Source: Nocardia wallacei
GTDB taxonomy: Bacteria; Actinomycetota; Actinomycetes; Mycobacteriales; Mycobacteriaceae
NCBI RefSeq assembly: GCF_029869545.1
Contig: NZ_JARWQD010000211.1
Span: 1-33,157 of the forward strand
Reading direction: 5' to 3'
DNA: 33,157 nucleotides
In this document: positions 22,058-29,156 of the stretch, in pieces
How the letters are laid out: every line of letters begins with the position of its first letter
Numbering within the stretch: the stretch's first letter is position 1
Notes under the pieces: model-generated
Seen by the model: only the letters and a program-made list of their open reading frames with translations
Databases searched by the model: none
Told to the model about the DNA's origin: nothing
Translations under genes and position numbers: made by a program

Positions 22058-22110
22058 AGCGGTTGCGAGCTTGGCGCCCAGCAACAGCGATTCCGGCAGG
22101 GAGAGTGTGT

Positions 22111-23346
22111 ATGACACCGCGGTCGGCGCCCGAGATCGACATCTTCGATCCGGCGCATCTCGAGAACCCGTACCCGATGTATCGCCTCCTGCGAACGCAG
22201 GCCCCGGTGTATCGGGTGCCGGGCACCGATTTCTATCTCGTTTCCTCGTGGGAATTGGTATCGCAGGTGACGGCGCGCAGCGCGGAGTTCTCCTCGAATC
22301 TGACCGCGGCGCTGGTCCGGCAGCCCGGTGGCGGCGCGGCGGTTTTCGATATGGATCACGGCGGGCAGGCCGTTCATGTGCTGGCCACCGCCGACGACCC
22401 CGACCACAGGCTGCACCGCAGGCTCGTCTCGGCGGTGCTGTCCAAGCGGATTCGCGCCCTGCGGCCGACCGTGGAAGGTCTGGTCGACCGGTTGTGGGCC
22501 GAACACCTGCGCGACGGCCGCATCGACTGGGCCACCGGCATGGCCGACCGACTCCCCCTCGCGCTGGTGGCGGCCGTGATCGGCCTGCCCGCCACCGATG
22601 TCGCCGAGCTGCTGGACTGGGCCTACGACAGCACCGAGATGCTGGGCGGGGTGCTGCCCGCCGACCGGCTGGCCACCGTGGTGATGTCGGCCGCGGAGCT
22701 GACCGCCTACCTGCACGAACAGCTCGCCGCGGCGAGAACCGCAGCGGCGCGGGCGGACTCGACCGATGACCTGCTGGGTGTCCTGGCCGCCGCGGTCGAG
22801 GCCGGGGAGCTGTCGCACGAGGCCGCGGTGTTGAACCTGGTGCAGTTGGTCGGCGCGGGCGGAGAATCCACCGCGGGCCTGCTCGCCAGCGCGGCGCGCC
22901 TACTCGCGACCGATCCGCAGCTGGCGGAAATGCTGCGCGAACAACCGCATCGGATCGCGGCGTTCCTCGACGAGGCACTGCGGCTGGAGTCCCCGTTTCG
23001 CGGTCATCACCGCCACGTCACCACCGACACCGAACTCGGTGGTGTCGCACTGCCCGCCGGGAGTCACCTGCTGCTGCTGTGGGGTGCGGCCAACCGGGAT
23101 CCGGCCGTATTCACCGACCCGGACGTCGTCGACCTCGACCGCAACGCCGCCCGCTGGCAGCTGGCCTTCGGCAAGGGCATCCACTTCTGCGTCGGCTCCG
23201 CGCTGGCCAAACTCGAAGCCACCGTCGCCATCACCACGCTGCTGCAACGCAGCACCTCCATCGGCCTGGTCGACGACGCCCCGCCGGTGTGGGTGCCCAG
23301 CATCTTCGTGCGCCGCCATCGGAGCCTGCCGCTGCGCATCCGCTGA
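22111..23346 (+). CDS. Cytochrome P450
   Basis: The 411-residue protein is a soluble class I bacterial P450. The I-helix oxygen-binding segment is G248-A-G-G-E-S-T254. The K-helix ExxR is E288-A-L-R291. The heme loop is F-G-K-G-I-H-F-C360-V-G, with C360 as the thiolate ligand. N-terminal F-D-P-A-H-L-E-N-P-Y-P-M-Y is typical. It catalyses monooxygenation of an unknown substrate and needs a ferredoxin and reductase; the fdxA at 7047-7373 is a possible but unproven partner. AGGGAG (22098-22103) precedes ATG 22111. It is divergent from TetR and convergent with the UvrA-like gene. Confidence 0.96.
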   Translation: MTPRSAPEIDIFDPAHLENPYPMYRLLRTQAPVYRVPGTDFYLVSSWELVSQVTARSAEFSSNLTAALVRQPGGGAAVFDMDHGGQAVHVLATADDPDHRLHRRLVSAVLSKRIRALRPTVEGLVDRLWAEHLRDGRIDWATGMADRLPLALVAAVIGLPATDVAELLDWAYDSTEMLGGVLPADRLATVVMSAAELTAYLHEQLAAARTAAARADSTDDLLGVLAAAVEAGELSHEAAVLNLVQLVGAGGESTAGLLASAARLLATDPQLAEMLREQPHRIAAFLDEALRLESPFRGHHRHVTTDTELGGVALPAGSHLLLLWGAANRDPAVFTDPDVVDLDRNAARWQLAFGKGIHFCVGSALAKLEATVAITTLLQRSTSIGLVDDAPPVWVPSIFVRRHRSLPLRIR

Positions 23347-23401
23347 TTGCCGGATCCCCGGCTCATGCAGTGCGCGATTCGAGACACGGCGCCGACGGTA
23401 A

Positions 23402-23417
23402 ACCGGCCGCCGCCGGT
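23402..23417. terminator. Possible bidirectional terminator hairpin
   Basis: ACCGGC-CGCC-GCCGGT lies in the 77-bp gap between the convergent P450 and UvrA-like genes. The stem is short (6 bp) and has no U tract, so this is weak. Confidence 0.3.
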
Positions 23418-23423
23418 GCGGTG

Positions 23424-25841
23424 TCAGGCGCCGACGTAGTCCGCCAGGTGCTCGCCGGTGAGGGTGGAGCGGGCGGCGACGAGGTCGGCGGGAGTGCCCT
23501 CGAAGACGATCTTGCCGCCGTCGTGGCCCGCGCCCGGGCCGAGGTCGATGATCCAGTCGGCATGGGCCATGACCGCCTGGTGGTGCTCGATCACGATCAC
23601 CGATTTACCGGACTCGACCAGCCGGTCCAGCAGGGCGAGCAGATTCTCGACGTCGGCGAGGTGCAGGCCGGTCGTCGGCTCGTCGAGGACGTACACCCCG
23701 CCCTTGTCGGCCATGTGGGTGGCCAGCTTGAGCCGCTGCCGTTCGCCGCCGGACAGCGTCGTGAGCGGCTGGCCGAGCTTGAGGTAGCCGAGCCCGACAT
23801 CGGCGAGCCGGTCCAGAATGGCATGTGCGGCAGGAAGTTTCGCCGCACCGGAACCGAAGAACTCCTCCGCCTCGGCCACCGACATCCCCAGCACCTCGCT
23901 GATATTGCGGCCGCCCAGGTGATACTCGAGCACGGAGGCCTGGAACCGCTTGCCCTCGCACTCCTCGCAGGTGGTCTCCATGCCCGCCATCATTCCGAGG
24001 TCGGTGTAGATGACCCCGGCGCCGTTGCAGGTGGGGCACGCCCCCTCGGAATTCGCGCTGAACAGCGCCGGTTTCACGCCGTTGGCCTTCGCGAACGCCT
24101 TGCGGATCGGCTCCAGCAGCCCGGTGTAGGTCGCCGGATTGCTGCGCCGCGAACCGCGGATGGGCGCCTGGTCGACCGACACCACACCCTCCTCGGCGGG
24201 AATCGAGCCGTGGATCAGCGAACTCTTCCCGGAGCCCGCGACGCCGGTGACGACGCAGAGCACCCCGAGCGGCACGTCGACATCGACGTTCTGCAGGTTG
24301 TGCGCCGTCGCGCCGCGAATCTCCAACGCGCCCTTGGGTTTGCGTACCGTCTTCTTGAGCTGGGCGCGGTCGTCGAGATGACGGCCGGTACTGGTGTCGC
24401 TGGCCCGCAGCCCGTCGACGGTGCCCTCGAAGCACACCGTGCCGCCCTGTGTGCCCGCACCGGGGCCGAGATCGACGACGTGATCGGCGATCGCGATCGC
24501 CTCCGGCTTGTGCTCCACCACGAGCACGGTGTTGCCCTTGTCGCGCAGCTGCAGCAGCAGGTCATTCATCCGCTGGATGTCGTGCGGATGCAGCCCGATG
24601 GTGGGCTCGTCGAACACGTAGGTGACATCGGTGAGCGCCGACCCGAGGTGGCGAATCATCTTGACGCGCTGCGCCTCACCGCCCGACAGCGTCCCCGACG
24701 GCCGCTCCAGCGACAGGTAGCCCAGCCCGATATCCACGAACGAATCCAGGGTGCCGCCCAGCGCGGTGAGCAACGGCGCGACCGACGGCTCGTCGAGGCC
24801 GCGCACCCACTCCGCGAGATCGCGGATCTCCATCGAGCACGCGTCGGCGATGCTGATGCCCGCGATCTTCGACGACCGGGCCAGCTCGCTGAGCCGGGTG
24901 CCGTCGCACTCGGGACAGGTGGTGAAGGTGACCGCCCGCTCCACGAACGCCCGGATATGCGGCTGCATCGCTTCCTTGTCCTTGGACAGGAACGATTTCT
25001 GGATCTTCGGAATCAAGCCCTCGTAGGTGAGATTGACGCCGTCGACCTTCACCTTCACGGCCTCCTTGTAGAGGAAGTCGTTCATCTCCCGCTTGGTGAA
25101 TTTGCGGATCGGCTTGTTCGGATCGACGAAGCCCGATTCGGCGTAGACCCGGACCGTCCAGAAACTGTCGGACTTCCAGCCCGGGATGGTGAACGCGCCC
25201 TCGGCGAGCGATTTGCTGTCGTCGTAGAGCTGGGTCAGGTCGATATCGTTGACCGAACCCCGGCCCTCACACCGCGGGCACATACCGCCGGTGATGCTGA
25301 AGCTGCGCCGCTCCTTCACCGTCCGCCCGCCCTTCTCCACCGCGACCGCGCCCGCACCACTGATCGAGGCCACATTGAACGAGAACGCCTGCGGCGAACC
25401 GATATGCGGAGAACCGATCCGGCTGAACAGAATCCGCAACATCGCATTGGCGTCGGTGGCGGTGCCGACCGTGGAGCGCGGATCCGACCCCATCCGCTGC
25501 TGATCGACGATAATCGCCGTCGTCAAACCCTCGAGCACATCGACCTCGGGCCGCGCCAACGACGGCATGAACCCCTGCACGAACGCGCTGTAGGTCTCGT
25601 TGATCAACCGCTGCGACTCCGCCGCGATCGTGCTGAACACCAGCGAACTCTTACCCGAACCGGACACACCGGTGAACACGGTCAGTCGGCGCTTCGGGAT
25701 CTCGATGCTGACATCCCGGAGGTTGTTCACGCGCGCACCGTGCACGCGGATCAGGTCGTGGCTGTCGGCGGCGGGCAGCGCCGGGGACTTCTCGCCCTTC
25801 TTCGTGACCTTCTTGGCGCCGTTCTTCGTGGCCGTGGTCAT
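23424..25841 (-). CDS. UvrA-like ABC ATPase (drug-resistance type)
   Basis: The 805-residue protein has two ABC modules. Walker A motifs lie at 58-66 (G-V-S-G-S-G-K-S-S) and 533-541. Signatures L-S-G-G-E lie near 385 and 696. Walker B segments are V-F-D-E-P (409-413) and V-L-D-E-P (718-722). The zinc site C602-x2-C605/C625-x2-C628 is kept. It is about 150 residues shorter than repair UvrA and seems to lack the UvrB-binding insertion. This is the UvrA2/DrrC class linked to resistance to DNA-binding drugs. GGAG precedes ATG 25841. It is the last gene of a three-gene operon. The role is inferred from the family. Confidence 0.92.
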   Translation of the reverse strand: MTTATKNGAKKVTKKGEKSPALPAADSHDLIRVHGARVNNLRDVSIEIPKRRLTVFTGVSGSGKSSLVFSTIAAESQRLINETYSAFVQGFMPSLARPEVDVLEGLTTAIIVDQQRMGSDPRSTVGTATDANAMLRILFSRIGSPHIGSPQAFSFNVASISGAGAVAVEKGGRTVKERRSFSITGGMCPRCEGRGSVNDIDLTQLYDDSKSLAEGAFTIPGWKSDSFWTVRVYAESGFVDPNKPIRKFTKREMNDFLYKEAVKVKVDGVNLTYEGLIPKIQKSFLSKDKEAMQPHIRAFVERAVTFTTCPECDGTRLSELARSSKIAGISIADACSMEIRDLAEWVRGLDEPSVAPLLTALGGTLDSFVDIGLGYLSLERPSGTLSGGEAQRVKMIRHLGSALTDVTYVFDEPTIGLHPHDIQRMNDLLLQLRDKGNTVLVVEHKPEAIAIADHVVDLGPGAGTQGGTVCFEGTVDGLRASDTSTGRHLDDRAQLKKTVRKPKGALEIRGATAHNLQNVDVDVPLGVLCVVTGVAGSGKSSLIHGSIPAEEGVVSVDQAPIRGSRRSNPATYTGLLEPIRKAFAKANGVKPALFSANSEGACPTCNGAGVIYTDLGMMAGMETTCEECEGKRFQASVLEYHLGGRNISEVLGMSVAEAEEFFGSGAAKLPAAHAILDRLADVGLGYLKLGQPLTTLSGGERQRLKLATHMADKGGVYVLDEPTTGLHLADVENLLALLDRLVESGKSVIVIEHHQAVMAHADWIIDLGPGAGHDGGKIVFEGTPADLVAARSTLTGEHLADYVGA

Positions 25842-25902
25842 CGTGTCTCCATCTGTTCTACGCGGGGCGCCGGCGCGGGCTCCGTCGGCGTGGCATGGTC
25901 GA

Positions 25903-26142
25903 TTAAACCCGATCGATCCCGGTGGACGGGCCGACGCTGTGGCGCTTCATCCGGTACGGCAGGACGAACATGTACAGACCGGTGGCCATGAGCAGCAGCA
26001 GCGGAGGCAGCGGCAGATAGAACAGCCAGGCCGCGGACTCCGTCATGCCCAGCGCGGCGGCGACCATGGCGACGACGACCGTTGTCGTGAAAATGATGGA
26101 CAGCCAGCGGTGCAGCTGCCGGTCCCAGGCGCTCCAGTTCAT
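25903..26142 (-). CDS. Small membrane protein, two transmembrane helices
   Basis: The 79-residue protein has helices at about 13-32 (W-L-S-I-I-F-T-T-T-V-V-V-A-M-V-A-A-A) and 38-61, then a basic tail P-Y-R-M-K-R-H. The start W-x-R-Q-L-H-R-W-L-S resembles the entry of PepSY-type membrane helices, but no domain is assigned. An ideal AGGAGG precedes ATG 26142. It lies 25 nt after the deazaflavin-dependent oxidoreductase gene and 61 nt before the UvrA-like gene, all on one strand. Confidence 0.85.
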   Translation of the reverse strand: MNWSAWDRQLHRWLSIIFTTTVVVAMVAAALGMTESAAWLFYLPLPPLLLLMATGLYMFVLPYRMKRHSVGPSTGIDRV

Positions 26143-26167
26143 CGTGAGCCTCCTCTCGAGCGTGCGG

Positions 26168-26629
26168 TTATCGCGGTGCGAGGCGGACGACCGGGTACGT
26201 CCGGTCGGATTTGGCCTGATACTTCGCGATGCGGGGCTGGTCGGTGGCGATGCGCTGCCAGGCCCGCTCGCGGTCGTCGCCGTCGAGCGGCTGCGGTGTC
26301 ACGGCCACGTCGCCGCGGCCGGGCAGTTCGATCGACACCCGGTCCGGATGTGCCATCAGATTGGCGTGCCAGTCGGGGTTGCGGCTCCCGCCGCCGGATC
26401 CCACGATCAGCCAGGCGTCGCCGCCGTCGGGGAACCAGGCCAGCGGGGTTTCGCGGGGCTGCCCGCTGCGGCGGCCCACGGTCTTGAGGATCAGGACGTC
26501 CATGCCCATGAAGGTGCCGCGGCCGCGGCGGATCTTGCGGTTCATGCGGGCGTTCATCGTCTGCTGCATCCAGCGCGAGAATGCACCGGGTGTACCGGGC
26601 TTCCGCTTGCCCGCCGACTGTTCTGACAT
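26168..26629 (-). CDS. Deazaflavin (F420)-dependent nitroreductase-family protein
   Basis: The 153-residue protein matches the DDN-like split-barrel family of mycobacteria and Nocardia. Key blocks are L-I-L-K-T-V-G-R-R-S-G-Q-P-R-E-T-P-L-A-W-F, W-L-I-V-G-S-G-G-G and the characteristic N-P-D-W-H-A-N-L. Members bind F420 and reduce quinones or nitro compounds, or detoxify. AAAGG precedes ATG 26629; a longer open frame upstream runs into the tandem repeats and has no ribosome site. It is the first gene of the operon with the small membrane protein and the UvrA-like ATPase, a combination that suggests a stress or drug-response unit. Confidence 0.92.
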   Translation of the reverse strand: MSEQSAGKRKPGTPGAFSRWMQQTMNARMNRKIRRGRGTFMGMDVLILKTVGRRSGQPRETPLAWFPDGGDAWLIVGSGGGSRNPDWHANLMAHPDRVSIELPGRGDVAVTPQPLDGDDRERAWQRIATDQPRIAKYQAKSDRTYPVVRLAPR

Positions 26630-26674
26630 GACTACCTTTCTGTGAATGAGTCGGGATCCCGGCCAAAAGCGTGC

Positions 26675-26753
26675 CGGGAAATAAGGGGCCCTAGGCGACG
26701 CCGGGAAATGAGAGCCCCAGGCCACGACGGGAAATGAGGGCCCTGGGCCACGC
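26675..26753. repeat. Three tandem 26-27 bp repeats
   Basis: Units begin CGGGAAAT at 26675, 26702 and 26728 and continue (A/G)AGRGCCC with a variable G/C-rich tail. They are imperfect (several substitutions per copy) and lie between the VOC stop and the start of the deazaflavin-dependent oxidoreductase gene. They are probably a VNTR-like element; no gene is seen. Confidence 0.75.
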
Positions 26754-26755
26754 GG

Positions 26756-27166
26756 TCAGCTTGCTTGCTGGATGCGGAGCATGTTGCCCGCGGGATCGCG
26801 GAAGGCGCAGTCGCGGACGCCGTAGGGCTGGTCGGTGGGTTCCTGGACCACCTCGGCGTCGCCGGCCTGCAAGCGCTCGAAGGTGCCGTCGACGTCCTTG
26901 GTTGCCAGGACGATGCTGGCATAGGTGCCCTTGGCCATCATTTCGGTGACCATGCGGCGTTCGTCGTCGGTGAGGCCGGGGGTGGCCTCCGGCGGGTACA
27001 GGACGATGGCGGTGTCGGGCTGGCCGGGCGGGCCGACGGTGATCCAGTGCAGCCCGTTGTAGCCGACGTCGTTGCGGACCTCGAAGCCCAGAATGTCGCG
27101 ATAGAAGGCCGTGGCCGCCTCCGGGTCGTTCTGCGGGAGGAAGCTGGCTTGAATGGTGATATCCAT
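26756..27166 (-). CDS. VOC family protein
   Basis: The 136-residue protein has the form of small glyoxalase-like proteins: A-S-F-L-P-Q-N-D-P-E-A-A-T-A-F-Y-R-D-I-L-G-F-E-V at the start and C-A-F-R-D-P-A-G-N-M-L-R-I-Q-Q at the end. It is the likely target of the AraC gene directly upstream, a common pairing in actinobacteria. ATG 27166 matches the family start. GTG 27175, which overlaps the AraC stop as GTGA, would add three residues and fits translational coupling. The ligand is unknown. Confidence 0.9.
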   Translation of the reverse strand: MDITIQASFLPQNDPEAATAFYRDILGFEVRNDVGYNGLHWITVGPPGQPDTAIVLYPPEATPGLTDDERRMVTEMMAKGTYASIVLATKDVDGTFERLQAGDAEVVQEPTDQPYGVRDCAFRDPAGNMLRIQQAS

Positions 27167-27171
27167 GGCAT

Positions 27172-27618
27172 TCACGCTAAGCGCTGCCCGACCACCTGCG
27201 CTTCTCGATTCCTGATCGGTCTGGTGACCTGTTTCGCCACGCACGACGGCATGCCCTCCGTCTCGTGCGCCGCGTCCCGCCGGTAGACGCTGGGCGGGAC
27301 GCCGACCAGCTCGGTGAAGCGCGTGCTGAAGGTGCCCAGCGAGGAACACCCGACCGCGAAGCAGACCTCGGTAACCGAGAGGTCGCCACGGCGCAGCAGC
27401 GCCATCGCGCGCTCGATGCGGCGCGTCATGAGATAGGCGTACGGCGATTCGCCGTAGGCGAGCTTGAACTGCCGGCTGAGGTGCCCGGCCGACATGTGGG
27501 CATCGCGGGCGAGCCGCTCCACATCCAGCGGCTGCGCGAATTCTCGGTCGATCCGGTCGCGGACGCGGCGCAACCGCGCGAGGTCGCGCAGGTGCTGATC
27601 CGCGGGTGTGCTGGTCAC
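27172..27618 (-). CDS. AraC-family regulator, DNA-binding domain only
   Basis: The 148-residue protein is essentially just the two helix-turn-helix motifs of AraC: L-A-R-D-A-H-M-S-A-G-H-L-S-R-Q-F-K and V-C-F-A-V-G-C-S-S-L-G-T-F-S-T-R-F, with the connecting Y-A-Y-L-M-T-R-R-I-E-R-A-M-A-L-L. There is no separate sensor domain; the short C-terminal tail has one cysteine. GTG 27618 is the best start visible, with no clear ribosome site. The stop overlaps a possible GTG of the VOC gene, so the pair is one module and the VOC protein may supply ligand sensing (inference). Confidence 0.88.
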   Translation of the reverse strand: MTSTPADQHLRDLARLRRVRDRIDREFAQPLDVERLARDAHMSAGHLSRQFKLAYGESPYAYLMTRRIERAMALLRRGDLSVTEVCFAVGCSSLGTFSTRFTELVGVPPSVYRRDAAHETEGMPSCVAKQVTRPIRNREAQVVGQRLA

Positions 27619-27680
27619 AGGTGTGATCGTGCCACGCCGCGCCGCGGTTGCCCAGTGCGCCGTACCAGCGGGCGCTGCGC

Positions 27681-29156
27681 TCAGCGGAACGGCGGCTCGT
27701 TGAACGTGCGCAGTTTGCGGGAATGCAGGCTGTCGCCCTCGGCGCGTAGCAGCTCGACCGCGCGGATGCCGATCTGCAGATGCTCGGAGACCGTGCCCTC
27801 GTAGAAGCGGTTGGCCTGACCGGGCAGCTTGATCTCGCCGTGCAGCGGCTTGTCCGACACGCACAGCAGCGTGCCGTAGGGCACCCGGAACCGGTAGCCC
27901 TGGGCCGCGATGGTGGCGCTCTCCATATCCACGGCGACCGCGCGGCTGAGGTTGAACCGCAGCGCCGACGCCGAGTAGCGCAGCTCCCAGTTGCGGTCGT
28001 CGGTGGTCACGACGGTGCCGGTGCGCAATCGCTGCTTCACATCCTCGCCGGGCATGCCGCTGACCAGCTTCGTCGCGTCGTACAGCGCGCGCTGCACCTC
28101 GGCGATGCTCGGGATCGGAATGTCCGGCGGCAGCACCGGATCCAGGACGTGGTCGTCGCGCAGGTAGGCGTGGGCGAGCACGTAGTCGCCGATCTCCTGG
28201 CTCTCCCGCAGTCCGCCGCAGTGGCCGATCATCAGCCAGGCGTGCGGCCGCAGGACCGCGAGATGGTCGCACATGTTCTTGGCGTTGGCGGGCCCGACAC
28301 CGATATTCACCAGCGTGATGCCGTGGCCGGTGGGCGACATCAGGTGCCACGCGGGCATCTGGTGTTTCTTCCACGCGCCGTCGGCCACCATCGACTCCCG
28401 GTCCCGCACGTCGGCCGTGATCACCGTGCCGCCCGCGCAGGACAGGCGGTCGTAGGGGCTGTCGGGGTCGGCGATCAGGTCGCAGGCCCACCGCACGAAC
28501 TCGTCGACATAGCGGCTGTAGTTGGTGAACATCACGAACGACTGGAAGTGCTCGACGGGAGTGCCGGTGTAGTGCCGCAGCCGGGCCAGGGAGAAATCCG
28601 TGCGCAGCGCGTCGAACTGGCTCAGCGGCAGCGGGCCGCTGGTGTCGATGATGCCGTCGGCGATCTCGTCGCCGACATCGGCCAGATCGGTGGTCGGGAA
28701 GTATTTCGCCAGGTCCGCGCTCATGGACCGGTCCAGGCCGAGTTCGGCGCCGTCGATCACGTACGGGAACGGGATCTCCTGCTGCGAGGGGCCGACCTCG
28801 ATGTGGACGTCGTAGTCGTCGAGGATCACCGTGAGCTGTTCGGCCAGGTACTCGCGCAGCAGCGCCGGGCGGGTGATCGTCGTCCGGTAGGTGCCCGGCC
28901 GGGTGAGCCGGCCCCAGGCCCGCGAGCGGTTCTTCGGCTGTGCCCGGCCGTCCCAGCCCAGGCGCAGCTCCGGATAGACGAAGGCGCCGGACTCGCGCGC
29001 GAGGCTGGTGGGCACGACGCCGTTGTCGACGAAGTCCTTCACCGACGCGCGCAGCGCGCGTACGGACCGCTCGTAGCGCGACTCCAGCTCGTCCAGCGTG
29101 GCCTCGACGGCGACCCGGGTGACCTTCGAACGGTCGGGCATCTCGGTGTTGCTCAT
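27681..29156 (-). CDS. amn: AMP nucleosidase
   Basis: The 491-residue protein hydrolyses AMP to adenine and ribose 5-phosphate. Length and sequence match bacterial Amn: an N-terminal regulatory domain (R-P-A-L-L-R-E-Y-L, I-E-V-G-P-S-Q-Q-E-I-P-F-P-Y) and a nucleoside-phosphorylase-fold catalytic domain with N-I-G-V-G-P-A-N-A-K, I-G-H-C-G-G-L-R, A-V-D-M-E-S-A-T-I-A and S-D-K-P-L-H-G-E-I-K. ATG 29156 overlaps the stop of the molybdoenzyme gene (ATGA), and GGAGGTGAG lies 10 nt upstream. This tight coupling to an oxidoreductase is not a pairing I recognise. Confidence 0.96.
   Translation of the reverse strand: MSNTEMPDRSKVTRVAVEATLDELESRYERSVRALRASVKDFVDNGVVPTSLARESGAFVYPELRLGWDGRAQPKNRSRAWGRLTRPGTYRTTITRPALLREYLAEQLTVILDDYDVHIEVGPSQQEIPFPYVIDGAELGLDRSMSADLAKYFPTTDLADVGDEIADGIIDTSGPLPLSQFDALRTDFSLARLRHYTGTPVEHFQSFVMFTNYSRYVDEFVRWACDLIADPDSPYDRLSCAGGTVITADVRDRESMVADGAWKKHQMPAWHLMSPTGHGITLVNIGVGPANAKNMCDHLAVLRPHAWLMIGHCGGLRESQEIGDYVLAHAYLRDDHVLDPVLPPDIPIPSIAEVQRALYDATKLVSGMPGEDVKQRLRTGTVVTTDDRNWELRYSASALRFNLSRAVAVDMESATIAAQGYRFRVPYGTLLCVSDKPLHGEIKLPGQANRFYEGTVSEHLQIGIRAVELLRAEGDSLHSRKLRTFNEPPFR

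Noticed and set aside
23079..25991. A 970-codon plus-strand open frame
   Set aside because: It overlaps the end of the P450 gene in another frame and lies antisense to the UvrA-like gene. It has arginine/aspartate-rich low-complexity sequence and no domain.
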